Shown: piece by piece, positions 47,437 through 58,515 of the stretch
Numbering within the stretch: the stretch's first letter is position 1
How the letters are laid out: each line of letters begins with the position of its first letter
Source: Cichorium intybus
Lineage: Eukaryota; Streptophyta; Magnoliopsida; Asterales; Asteraceae
DNA: 64,000 nt
NCBI GenBank assembly: GCA_023525715.1
Contig: CM042016.1
Location: 67,208,882 to 67,272,881, forward strand
Direction: 5' to 3'
Program-made: the position numbers and the translations under genes
The notes under the pieces: generated by a model
Databases searched by the model: none
The model's input: only the letters and a program-made list of their open reading frames with translations
What the model was told of the DNA's origin: nothing

Positions 47437-48396
47437 ATGGCATCCCAATCCAAGAGCGACAATGAGACTATCAATGTTGCACTCTCCAACCTCTACCTTT
47501 CAGAAGATCTTAAAGCTTACAAACCACACCTACGCGTCCTTCTTCACATACTCTCAAGACACACACTGGCTAAAGCTTTCTTTCACCCTCCTCCTTCTAT
47601 TCCAGTCTCCTTACTACAAGAAATTGTCTCCTCCGCCACCAAGTGTCCCTCCGGTTACGCCGTGACTCTACACGATGATCAACGTATCGTCATCGATAAG
47701 AAAATATTTGCAGAATCCCTAAATCTCCCATACTACGAATCCACTTTTGACCAACCAACCGACGGTGATCTCAAATCCACGATCTACAATATGGGGTATA
47801 TGTATGATTTGCCTAAACTATTCTACATGTCTAAAGGACACATCTCCCCACTATGGCAATGCCTCATACATTACATCATTAAGTGCTTAACAGGTAAACT
47901 GGGAGGTACAGACCACTTAAACAGACGCCTCATGTGTCTCCTTTGGAGTCTCTACTCCGGTCGCACAGTTGATTATGCCGCAATTCTATTTGATGATTTC
48001 CTTGTCTACATACCCTCCTCCTTAAAACCAACTAGTCAAATTCACTCAGCACGCTTCTAGGCTATGTGCATCGAGCATGTCTATCAGAAGCTTCAACTCA
48101 CCATTTCGACTTCCAAATCAGACGCCGACAAATTGGTCATACCTATGGCCAAACCCTACACTACCAAAACAGACCCTTTATTTGGGAAAATCCGCAGATT
48201 GCCTACCGAATTACTGAAGCTGGCTGATCCAACAGACCCCGCTATTATCTCTCACATCAATTCTACTGAAGGAGTAGCAGCTTATCCACCTCACTCTCTT
48301 AAACAATGTGAGGCCCCCAAGAAACTCAAAAAGAAAGCTTCTGAATCCTCTCTATCCAAGCAACCACCTAAAAAGAAGCAACAAAAAGTCAAAACG
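47437..48396 (+). pseudogene. SV2 ORF3, N-terminal part
   Basis: Starts at MASQSKSDNETINVAL. One frame of 320 codons with a TAG at 48058-48060. The N-terminal domain aligns with SV1 ORF3: IVIDKKIFAESLNLP with ITVKKDQFVKILHLP; SPLWQCLIHYIIKCLTG with the SV1 stretch around SI-stop-GYFFNVILRSLSG; VDYAAILFDDF with VDYASILWTDF. A Lys-rich linker (PKKLKKKASES, PPKKKQQKVK) follows, possibly a nuclear signal. I do not recognise the domain outside plant retroelements. No signal peptide or membrane segment is visible. Confidence 0.75.
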
Positions 48397-49065
48397 GTAC
48401 CTCTTTCATTAACTCTTGTTTTTCTGAATCCCACTTTCTTTTCTATTTCTCAGAAACCTCATGCTTCTGCACCCCTCTTTCTACTTGTCAGAAGTTTCTC
48501 ACTTCTGATTTCCCCCCTCTTTCTACTTGTCAGAAGTTTCTCACTTCTGATAACCCTCTTTCGACTTGTAAGAAGTTTCTCACTTTTGATTCCCCCCCCC
48601 TTTCTACTTGTCAGAAGTTTCTCACTTCTAATAACCCCTCCCTTTCTAATTTTCAGAAGTTTCTCACCTCTGATTTCTCTCTTCTGACATCTCTCCTTCT
48701 GATATCCCTTTTTATCCCTCTCTTCTTTATCAAAAGAAACTCACTTCTGAGTTTCCCTTTCTATTTGTCAGAAGGTTCTCATTTCACTCGTCTCTGAATC
48801 ATTTCTTAATCTAAATTCTCTGTCCTCACAGATCATTGATCAACACATTTTTAAATCTATGAACTCCATATGTCTCACCTTCTCTCTATACTCATTTAAC
48901 AGAAAGTAAAAACAACTGCTTACTTTATCCTAATCTCACAGTTTCAAAGCTATACGAAATTTATATATCTATAATACTGTGCATGCAAATCAATTTTGAT
49001 TCTCTAAGGTATGTATTACATCTAACATACGAGATTGTTATCTGACTTGCATTCTTTCATGTTAG
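48397..49065 (+). other. Candidate intron or repeat insertion in SV2 ORF3
   Basis: In SV1 the basic linker runs directly into an acidic stretch; in SV2 the same two pieces are 669 bp apart. The gap starts GTACCTCTTT and ends in a pyrimidine-rich tract and GTTAG, so it has GT-AG ends, and its length is a multiple of three. It holds five copies of a 35-40 bp unit around CTTGTCAGAAGTTTCTCACT, each a perfect hairpin (AGAAGT, TTCTC, ACTTCT). Confidence 0.5.
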
Positions 49066-51050
49066 ATGTCTGAACCATCTTCAAAGGATTCCGAGTCAGA
49101 ACATTTGGAGGAAAGACAGAACTCTCCAGACTCGGAAGATACTCAGGAAAATATCCTAATAGAGGAAAACAGAACTCACCTCCACAACCTAAAAAGAAAT
49201 CACCAATCACCAAAAAGAACCCTACAATCGATCTCATCCCAAATCTCACTGAACCTCCTCCAGATGTATCCGAATTTGCTAAATGGAAGTTTAAGACCGC
49301 AGTTCAAGAACAAGAGGCATTGGTTGAACGTATCCAACATCAATTCGAGCATAAACAAAAGGAGCTTCAAACCTTATTCGTCTTTGGTCCCCTATCCGAC
49401 AAAGACTCCGACCATGTCAAGTCCGAAAGACAACGAATCAATGCACTCACTGTCCAGCTTGATTCCCTCCTACACTCCTCTCTTGAAAAACTGGTAGACT
49501 CCTCATTCTACCTATTTGATATCATCGAAACCGACTGGTCTAAGATTGCCTCAGCAATCATCCCTCTCACCCGGGACAGATTTTGCGCATATGACCTTCA
49601 AAAAAAGACTCAACAGCAGCACATAGTTGAGCAACCTACAGAGTCCGACTCCCGAGTAATGATCTCTGACACTCAATAGATCCCAATTAACAACTCACTA
49701 TTTGATGTTGATCAAGAGGTCGATAAACCTTCCTCATCCCAAATGCACTTAGTCGATCTCAGTGACACCAACTCCTCCTCCGACAAAGTTACCAAAGATA
49801 ATCCGATTCAATCCGTCAATTCATTACTCAAGGATGACTCTCTACATCAGAAAGTTGACACCTTGACCACGCTCCTAACTGACTTAAAGTCCTCCCAAAA
49901 TCAGGAGGAAATGATCAAGGAACTAGCAGCAATCAAAGATCGAGTGGCTGCACTAGAAAATTAAAACACTGACATTCTTCTACATTGCGACGAGCAAGCA
50001 GAAAAGATCATCCATGATGGACTCGCCACTCTTGATGCTCAAAGGCAATCCGACGCAGCCAACATGATGAAGACTGCACAAACGATGCTCACTGAAGTGG
50101 AGAAATGTCAACAACAAGTTTCTGAGCTTCTATCCAACGTACAATCAAAGCTCAAAGATTCCATGGGCCATATGTCCAACTATCTTAATGGAGTTCTGGC
50201 TGAAAATTTCTCCCTCAAAAGAACAAATGCTCTTCTCCTTCAGATGGTTACCCAGACCATGCAGAACATCACCGGCACCATGGCTGGTCCTATTGAACAA
50301 ATCAAACTCTCCACAAAACTGAATATGGACGCCATGGAAGCCCTTCAAACCATGTACGATATGCCACTTCCTAATTGTATCAAGAAGGAAGTGTCTGTCG
50401 TATCCGACAAGCTTGATTCCATTCTGGCCCGCCTGCCTGTGACACCTTCCGTCCCTACAGGTGCCCCAGGAGGGGGAAAGGCGGACGATACAGTAGAGAT
50501 TCCCCAAATGACTAATATGGTAATAGACTCTACTGCTGGCCCAAGTGGAACAAAAGATCAAGGAGACATTCAGCAAGATGACGAAAATGCTGATAAAGAA
50601 GAAATTCAAGAAGACATGAACATTGATGAGGATGAAACTCATAATAAGGAGTCAGGAAATGATCATCCTATCAATCCTCCTCCGAAATCTTCTTCTCTAA
50701 AATCCCCTCCTCCGAAATCTCCTCCCCCAAAATCACCTTCTCAGAAATCCCCGTCTCCGAATCAGAAATCCTCCTCTCCGAAATTCCCTTCTCAGAAATC
50801 CCCTTCTCAGAAATCCCCTCCTCTGATTTCTCCTCCTCCGATTTCTCCTCTCCCAAAATCTCATTCCGATAAAGATCACTCTGAAGACGACGAGATCTTT
50901 GTATACTCGCCGATCAAGGTAACTAATCCCCCAGAGGTCAAGGAAAAGAAATCAAAGTTTTTCGACTCTCAAGCTAATGAACATGCTGAAAACTTCAGCA
51001 CTGAGTCAGAACATGATCAAGACCAAGCTGATCCAACCGGTCCCGGCTGA
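49066..51050 (+). pseudogene. SV2 ORF3, central coiled-coil and proline-rich part
   Basis: The stretch after the candidate intron is acidic (SESEHLEE). A phase change near 49180 leads into a long frame: IDLIPNLTEPPPDVSEFAKW, then heptad-rich helices to about 50400, the motif ARLPVTPSVPTGAPGGG (SV1 has RLPGAPRPSVP), an acidic stretch, and about 18 short SPPPKSP/SQKSP units (50680-50860). In-frame stops at 49677, 49962 and 51048. The order of parts equals that of SV1 ORF3. The coiled coil suggests that the protein forms oligomers. Confidence 0.72.
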
Positions 51051-51908
51051 TCCATTCTTTTAAATATCACCAGTTACCGACCACTAACTGACTTGGATTT
51101 CCAACCCTTCAAGTCATACAATCCTCCCCCCACGTCCCAACACAACTGGGACATACCTCTGACACCCAATGGAAACAAATACCGATACACTCCGAACTTC
51201 ACCGCAGTATCAGGGCCTGACAAAGAACTTGCTGCTTATTATAGGAATCTGGACTTCTTCAAGAAATAGACTAAACATCAAGATGATACATGGTCAAATG
51301 AAGTCATAACAGCTGTTCGAAGTATCAAGAGAAGAAAGTTTCAAAAGTCTGAATACTTTTAATACGAGCTAATCAGAAACGACGACTACAACAACCCGAT
51401 TCTGACTACAGAAGCCGACTTCCGAAACATGAATCCAACCGACATCTTCACAATAACCGTAAAGCTATCTCACAAAGAAAGTCAAAATGCTAGAGAAGCT
51501 TATGTCGCAGCAAAAAGATTTTTACACCGTCTTGTAGAGGAATTCTCCTACAATGATGCTGAAATGTATAAAATCATCAAAGATCACCCTGAACCACAGA
51601 TAATTCCCAAAACTGACTTATCTCTGCCAGACAATCGAGACAACTGGAAAAGAGTTGCAACCTTCGATCTAGAACTTGGCTTAGTATACAAGGATCCTAA
51701 AGAGAAAGGATCTTTTCTTTTTCTTCGTGCTGATCAACTCAGAAGAGTTGCAAATAGTATGCTAAAGGAATGCATCAAAGCCGTGGAAAAGTCAAAGTCA
51801 TCAGAGCCTGAAGCCAAGAAAGAACTACTTACCAGAATGAAGTGGCTGCTGGCAGTCAGAAAGTTTTGGGAATATGCTGCAAGACAAGGAGTAATGGATA
51901 AACGCTAA
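51051..51908 (+). pseudogene. SV2 ORF3, C-terminal domain
   Basis: Same phase as the preceding part, with stops near 51268 and 51361, then open from 51429 to 51908. It aligns with the SV1 C-terminus: TEADFRNMNPTDIFTITVK with TVADFPLMNPNDFIVLVER; GLVYKDPKEKGSF with GVVYKGRLMKKGA; EAKKELLTRMKWLLAVRK with EAKKEVIAHLKWSIAIRK. About 230 residues, helical and charged. It ends 41 bases before the 3' LTR. I know no function for it. Confidence 0.75.
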
Positions 51909-51937
51909 AAATGACTCAAACCCCTCGATTTGTCATC

Positions 51938-51949
51938 GAAGGGGGGAAT
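51938..51949 (+). other. SV2 polypurine tract
   Basis: GAAGGGGGGAAT lies directly before the 3' LTR start TGTTAG. Confidence 0.88.
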
Positions 51950-53033
51950 TGTTAGTACTGAAAGTCAAATCGTTGACCAACTCGTAGTTTGATATGTTAG
52001 GATTGTATTATCAAACTTCTTATTTTGATGGCATGAACTTACCTTTGCATGAATGTTTTTCTGAATGTTTTAAGTAATGAACAAAATAATTATATCTTTT
52101 GTGTGTTGTCAACTTATATCTCGGATAAGTCGTGTTCTGATAAAATGATAATCATCTGAAATCCAGTATTGGATTTCGGACCATCAAAGGAACTTAGAAT
52201 CAGAAAGTACCTCACCCAGAAGAAAGAGTTCGAAAGATCATACTCCGAACTAACTCAGAATATCAAGACAATCACAACTATCTCCAAAGACACTCTGATC
52301 AAACCAGCCAGGACTCCGAAATCCACTCAGGATTTCGGAGTATCAATATCAACATATCTAAGGAAATATTACACTTAAACATTCAACAAAGGGGACTGAA
52401 GACTAAAGAACATCAAGTAGATAAGGCAAGGGATAAGCACTTCAACTTATAGGATATGGTTAGACTAGATCAGGCGTGACCCACTAGAAGTATGTCTGTT
52501 GTACTTTAGAGTATTATTATATTATAGACAAGCCACCCTATTCTGACATTGTATTTTTATATTAGATTCACCCATTCTTATCTGACTGAAGAGAGACGTG
52601 TTGTCTCCTCTTCAGTCCATAGGTTATCATCCGAAGGTCCTCCCTTCGTCTATAAAAGGGAGACCAAGTTCATCTTCAGTCCTCATGGTTTTGAGAGACT
52701 TCATGTAACAACTTTACTTATCAATATAATGTCTCATTCCATCAACTCTTACTCTCTCATCTACATTTCTTACTGTTCTTAGATTTCTAAGCACTCTTTA
52801 ATTCTAATCTCTATATTTCCAAGTTATATAATTGATTAATTCCTGTCATTTATTGTTGAGCTATTACGATCTATTCTAAGTATCACTTCCTTATTATAAT
52901 TCCGCAACCATATCAAGTCTTCAGACTTGTCCATCTCAAGTCTTAGGACTTGTCCCTCCGAAACTTCTAGTTTCAGATCTTTACTTTCCGCAATCTTCAT
53001 TTCCACATTTACTTAGAATATTTGGCGACAACA
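51950..53033 (+). repeat. SV2 3' LTR
   Basis: 1084 bp. It matches the 5' LTR at about 97% by eye and carries an extra 13 bp near 52060 (TTCTGAATGTTTT duplicated). The palindrome at 52152-52180 has lost one arm base, while that at 52313-52341 is intact. Confidence 0.95.
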
Positions 53034-53349
53034 GGTGGTTTGGATGATATCTGAATGTCCTTTAGAAGGGAGTGAGGCAACTTAGGGAACCGGGAAAATT
53101 TTTGGAACGGGTATGAATAGGTGTGGAATGTAGTACAAGGGCCCGTACCATTGGAAGCATATGATTCGTACCTAGGATGAAGAGAGACTCGAGGGACCTC
53201 AGGAGTCTGTAGATGAGGGAATCGTGTGTGTTATGTGATACACGAGTGTGGTAGCTCGTTTCTTGCCGGGTTTCAGAATGAGGAGGGATGATCTAAGAAG
53301 GAATGAGTCGGGACTCGGGTCGAGTTCGTGAGGCCAGGTTGGGCCTAAG

Positions 53350-53907
53350 ATGAGTGATGAGGAAGTTCGAGATTTGGTCACGGCAGAGGTGACTAAGGCT
53401 GTGTTCGAGATGCTCCCTCTGGTGATTGATTTAGTTAGGTCGGAAATGTTAGCAATGTTTGAGGAACGGTTAGCCATGAAGGAAGAGGCTATGATGGCTC
53501 GGTGCCATACTATGATGGCTTGGTGCCAGGCTATGATGAGAAAAGAGATTAGCGGGTTTGTAGCTGCTGCTCGACGACAGACTTTTGCTGAGATGAAGTC
53601 TGCTGCGGCATCGAAGGAAATCGAGCTCGATGCTCGGCTGGGGCAGAAGAGGCTGAATCAGGAATTGGGACAGTCATCATAAAAGAAGTTCGGAGCTGCA
53701 GTTTAAGATAGAGTGGAGGACCCTTGCCGCCGGGATGGTAAGCTGGAGGTTAAGTTTTGTGTTTCATGCAATCAGTTTGGCCACGTCAGGGCAAGTTGTC
53801 CGAGATTGTCCGGAGATGCTGGGCAGAATTTGGGTTTTGTTGTTCCGAAGTGTGGGGGTGCCCGTCAGGTGAAGATGGAGGACCCAGAATTGGAAGATGC
53901 GGCTTAG
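53350..53907 (+). pseudogene. Gag remnant of the old gypsy element
   Basis: Starts MSDEEVRDLVTAEVTKAV and is helical and charged, with a Met-rich stretch (MKEEAMMARCHTMM). Stops at 53680 and about 53704, then CVSCNQFGHVRASC at 53757-53800, a perfect C-X2-C-X4-H-X4-C zinc knuckle. The capsid core of gypsy gag (about 100 residues or more) is absent between the helix and the knuckle, so part has been deleted. The N-terminal wording resembles gags of other composite-family gypsy elements, a point I cannot check here. Confidence 0.7.
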
Positions 53908-55296
53908 CAGCCGGGTGTAGAGGTGGAACCTTGTCGGTACGTTTTCGCGATTCTGCTTTATCGATTTCATGTTTAATTGCCTTTGTGTTGGTTCTGAGTA
54001 TACGGGTAAATAGTCAAGATCTATCTCGATCGTACGGGTGAAGACAAGTGGTTGTAGTGGTGTTGCCTGTAAGTAAAGGGTGGACTGCCAGTGGAGCGGC
54101 AGTGGCTGTTGGCTCAGCGAGTGGTGGGTTTGAACCCTAAGTGGGGGAGAACTGCTGGAGTAAAGAATGAAGAACTATGTTAGAGCATTTCGTTAGGCTG
54201 CAAGCGTTTGGATCTCCTGTCCTATTGATCGCCTCATGTAGGCTTTGTTGTCAGTGGTGGGATAAACAAGGATCAACAGAGGCAGGTTGCGGCGTTAAGA
54301 TGAGGATGCTCTTTGATGCGGTAGAGTGTTTCGATTATGTAGTGTGGAGTCAATGGAAGTTAGCTCAGGTGGAGCGCGATACAGAATTTCGACTAGGTGT
54401 CACGTTTCCGTACGTAACGGAAGCGAGTTTGTGGGTGCTTCGTCGTCGTTATTCGAGGGTTGTTGTGGGTTCAATGTCTGGTGGTTTGAGGGTTGGGTTA
54501 AGTCCGTGTGGTCACGTGAGGATGACTGTCGAGTGCGTGGATTGCAGAAGAGGTCAAGGGTCTATGGCAAGTTAGGAATTGGTGCGTGTAGTAGGAAGAT
54601 TGCATCGATAATTGTGACGGATGAAGATGATGCCACTCTCTTGATCATGATCGTGTTTGTTCCGTTCGAGTAACGGTGTTTACGATCAATCTGGTGATGT
54701 TCGATTGCTGAGTTGGAAGTGATCGATTTCTCGTCCCGATTGTCGTATTATTGATTAAGTATCCTTATATGTGTTGGGATCAATTGGAATTACTTGGAGT
54801 TGCGACTAGGTTCGTGTTAACGCTGTGGTGTCGCTGGAAGGTCGATTGTTTGGTGCTACTCTTAAGAAGCTGGAGTCATCCTTAAGTGGTAGAGTTTCTG
54901 GGGAAGTTGGGGTTAGTCGTTAGGCTACCGTTAATTTGATCGGGTAAGAGTAGGGGTGATTGTTGATGAATTCTTTGGAGTGGTAATGCTCAAGTTCGTT
55001 CGCCCATTCTCGTTCGGGTTGAGTAGTAGCGGTGGCGCGTGCGGTAGAACAACCACAAAGGCGTGAAGAAAAGATGGTTATTAGTGTGCTCATTCATTGG
55101 CAGTAAGAGTGTCTCGGCCCTTTAGCATTGGGAATGCTAGACTCGAGTATTTGGCTTTCATGCGAATGATGAATCAGTCGTGTAAGAAGTGCTAGATATT
55201 AGTGGAGGTTCCAGGTGAGACGTTAGGGATCAGTTGGATAACGGATCTGCGGAAAACGATTAAGAGAGCTAGCGTGTTAAAGTTCGGACCGCGTTT
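53908..55296 (+). other. Old gypsy internal region, no gene recognised
   Basis: A G-rich decayed region. Frames up to about 130 codons exist (for example 54177-54575) but show no protease, RT or integrase motif. The last five bases, CGTTT (55292-55296), are the Athila target duplication. Confidence 0.6.
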
Positions 55297-56411
55297 TGAC
55301 AACGCCTAGTGATATCAAGTATTTTAGGCGTTGTTGAGCCCTGTTCTTGATAAAATTATATCAGATATGCCTGGGTATTCTCACTTTTCGTGCCAGGACT
55401 TGTTTGGAGAAAAAAGAATGGAAACAGGGACTAAAAGCGTGCAAAAGGAAGAAGTTTGGAAAAGAATGAAAAATCAAGGAAACTCGTACGCGCGCCGCGG
55501 GAATTAACCACGCGCGACGCGGGCTTAAGGCGGTGGAACACATTCAAATACCGAAAAAACGGGATCTGATAAGTACGCGCGCCGCGGAATCCATAAAAGC
55601 GCGGCGCTGCTGTGGGAAAATTGCAACTATAAATAGAGGCATTTCCAGCCAAAAACCCTAGCAAAGACCGGGTGTAAAATCGACCTTGAAGCTCTTTGAC
55701 TCCAAGATTTCGTTTCAGCAACTTCTTAAGTGGTATTTTCATGTTTTGGATTTTATTTGTAATTAATTAGTTTGGATTAAGCTTGGTTTTGTATCTTTGG
55801 GAGTGACAACAATTGATATTAAGCTTTGGCTTCTGTTTTAGTCTCATTTTGTTACTGTTTTGATGTTTGGATTCAAGTTTGCTGAATGAAAATCATTTGG
55901 TTACATTTAATATTGGTATTTCGGTGTTCTATGCTTGTGTTGGGTTTTGAATGTTTGAATTGTGTTTGGATATTGTTTGACCTTGTTGGAACTGTTTTCC
56001 CTTGCTGAAATCAGTAGCTAATTAGGTTAGTTTTTAGGCATTAAACCTTGGCTAGTAACTGTTCAGTAGAACTTTAGTTAGTGGCTAGTTTATGCTTTGC
56101 TTGGTTTTGCTTAGTTTGGATGCCTTTGATTGCTTCTGATTCAAAGATGTACTTTTGATTTCAGAAAGTGACTAGGTTCATTTGAGCTTAGCTTAGCTTG
56201 GCTTGAATCTGTTTGATCATTGCTTTATGGTATTAGTGATTGGGAAGGTAGAAACTAGATCCTCAGACTGTAGCGTGACACTACTAGTTGGTAATCTATC
56301 ATTTAGTCTAACCACGAAGCTCCTGCGGATCGACCCTGACTACCACTGTGCTAGTGTATGTTAGGTTTTTTTTTCCTTTATTTTTTACCGCACGACGACC
56401 TAGGCGTGTCA
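55297..56411 (+). repeat. Athila 5' LTR
   Basis: 1115 bp. TATA box TATAAATAG at 55628-55636, with a CpG-rich block (GCGCGCCGCGGAATCC and relatives) just before it. Confidence 0.93.
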
Positions 56412-56416
56412 AATTT

Positions 56417-56436
56417 TGGCGCCGTTGTCGGGGACC
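56417..56436 (+). other. Athila primer-binding site (tRNA-Asp type)
   Basis: TGGCGCCGTTGTCGGGGACC lies five bases after the LTR end. This wording marks Athila-group gypsy elements. Confidence 0.9.
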
Positions 56437-56530
56437 TATGCGCTTAGATTAGGTGATTTGTAGGACTTAGTTTCTTATTTTTGATGTTTGATTTTAGTTT
56501 GCAGATTTTTGGTATGTGTACATCCTTATA

Positions 56531-57802
56531 ATGGGTCTTTACATGTACCCGGATCAGTATTATGAAGATTATGAAAATCCGGCCGACACCTATTACGAGG
56601 ATGATTGCTACAATGGATCATTCGATGACAATGGATGGCAGACCGAGGAGTCATCTCAACCTGACATTTATGCAACTTGAGCCTAACTTTGGGTACTCTG
56701 GTATAACACCCACCAAGAGCAGAAGGATCAGGCTGATGCTCTTGAAAGATTGCAAGCTTCTTTAGATAGGCTAGAGGAAAGTTGGAAATGTTCACCACCT
56801 TCACCAGAACCGGAGGTGAGTAATTTTTCTACCAATGATATGGTTTGTGAACCTGCATCACCTGAATATGTGATGGAAGGGCATACACCTTGGGAAAGTC
56901 AAGAGACCACTGAGATGGTCGAAACGGTTGTTGAGGAAAAGGTTGTAGGTGACAATGCTACCTCTGACTCAACAACCTTTGAAGTTTTTGATGTTTTTGA
57001 AAGTATTAGCAATGTTGATCTGGTGTTGGGTGGATCCATACCATCACCAGACAATTTGGTTGATAAGGATGTTGTGGAGGGGGCTGTAAGTGACAGTACA
57101 GATCCCAGCCCAACGATTCCTGAAATTTTTGAAATTGCCAATGTTTTTGGGGAAGGGGATGTAGATGACAATACTACCCCCGAACCTATGATTTTTGAAA
57201 ATTTTGAGAAATTTGAAAGCAAGGATCTGGTGATGGGCGACTTTGTACCACCATCAGATCAAACCAGTCGCTCACTTTTGGTTCCGATCCACCTGTTGGA
57301 CAATGACCAAGAAGTTGATGTTGACAATTTGATATTTGAAAAGAAAAAACATGATTTTATCGCCACTCATGATCCATTCATGAATGGAAAATTAGATGTA
57401 ATCAATGCCATTGATGAGGAGATATGGAAGCATCCCGATATGTTGCCTCCCGATCCCATTCGATTGGAAAATTTTTATTGGTACTGCAAACCAAAATTGC
57501 AACCTGAAGATAGCATGTGGGACACTGGCAAAATAAGATCTGCAAAACAACTATTGGAAGCGGCACTGGGCGCGCTTCACGTCAAGCCAGTGATTTTGAA
57601 GAGATATAGAAGGAAGGACCGAGCTTGGAGATTCAAAGCTACCTCCGAGCATTCACGGGAGTTAATCAGAAGGCAACAACCGGGTAGCAGCAGAAGGATT
57701 AGCAAGCCATTCGACCCAGGGAAGTTTGAGAAGCAATGGGGCAACGAAGGGACAGTGGTGACTGAAAATCAGCGAAGGAAGAAGGCGTACGATCCACCGT
57801 AG
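56531..57802 (+). pseudogene. Unknown acidic ORF in place of gag-pol in Athila element
   Basis: A first ATG at 56531 (MGLYMYPDQYYEDYENP) leads an acidic Tyr-rich stretch; stops at about 56678 and 56684 follow, then the same phase is open to 57802 (last 350 codons from 56750). A helical segment (ALERLQASLDRLEESWK) is followed by an internally repeated acidic region: TFEVFDVFES, IPEIFEIANVF and IFENFEKFES, each followed by D-rich linkers and G[SD][SF][IV]P[SP]. The C-terminal 120 residues are basic (LKRYRRKDRAWRFK) with FYWYCKPKL. No zinc knuckle or DSG or YVDD-like motif. I do not recognise it. It may be a remodelled gag. Confidence 0.55.
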
Positions 57803-57836
57803 CTGTAGAATAATAGGAACAACACGTCTGGCTGAA

Positions 57837-57870
57837 GACGTTAAACTTAGCGCTTGTTGGGAGGAAACCC
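57837..57870 (+). other. Athila post-pol conserved motif
   Basis: GACGTTAAACTTAGCGCTTG followed by TTGGGAGGAAACCCA. In Athila elements such a sequence stands just after pol and before the envelope-like gene. Here it follows the unknown ORF. Confidence 0.65.
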
Positions 57871-58515
57871 ATCGTGTCATAAGTTAGGATTTATATTTCT
57901 TTGAATTTAGTATGAAAATACATCAATCTTTTTTGCAGGTATTAGTGGTCTAAAATAAGTGTGGGGTCATGTGAGAAGTTTTTGAAGACCGCGCCGCGGG
58001 TTTTTGAATTACGCGACGCGGGATTGTAAACCAACCCGATGCGTAGGGGTTGATCTAGTGACATGCGCGACGCGCAAAGCGTAAACCCGCGACGTGGGGA
58101 ACGATCAGTCGGTTTTCTCCTTTATAAGGTAAGCCGTGACTCACACAAACCACACACAACTCGGAGCTCTGATCAACGAATTTCTCTTGCAATTTTTCTA
58201 GCTCATTTTGTTTCCACTGCCAAGGTACGCTATTCTAACTATCTATTACTTAGTGAATAGGTAGTTAATTTTAGTGATTTGTCCAGAATAGTTCAAAACT
58301 TAGAATCGCCAATGCTAACTCATAGGGTGTTTGTTTTGCCAAATGGAGACCCTAGATGAGTTACTCGGCACCTAGGCTACCTTGTGGTATGATTAGATTG
58401 AGTTTTAGTAGGTTAAATCGAGAGTTTGGATCGGGGTTTAGAAACAGACGCACGCCGCGCCGTGCCCTTGCTCTTGCGCCGCGCCGCGTTGCGGTGTGGA
58501 AGAAAATGACTGATT
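57871..58515 (+). other. Athila spacer before the envelope-like gene
   Basis: No gene seen. It has AAGTGTGGGGTC at 57957, a copy of the polypurine tract, and CpG-dense stretches (GCGCCGCGGG, ACGCGACGCGG, GCGCGACGCGC). A possible acceptor TTTTTGCAG ends at 58557, just inside the next gene, in keeping with the idea that Athila envelope-like genes use a spliced RNA. Confidence 0.5.

Larger units (their letters stand above)
36162..53033 (+). mobile_element. Nearly complete Sirevirus SV2, 16.9 kb
   Basis: LTRs at 36162-37232 and 51950-53033 flank gag, pol, an antisense gene pair and ORF3. GGTGG lies on both sides (36157-36161 and 53034-53038). The LTRs are about 97% alike by eye. RT and RNase H wording (YVDDIIFGSTNQ, DRKSTSGGCQFLGG) and ORF3 place it with the Sireviruses. 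It is large for the group, partly because of the pol-ORF3 spacer (3 kb) and a 669-bp candidate intron. Every gene has at least one stop or frameshift. Confidence 0.95.

Noticed and set aside
54177..54673. Two overlapping frames of 115-132 codons in the old gypsy interior
   Set aside because: No pol motif in either; the G-rich composition lowers stop frequency. A profile search against gypsy pol would test this.
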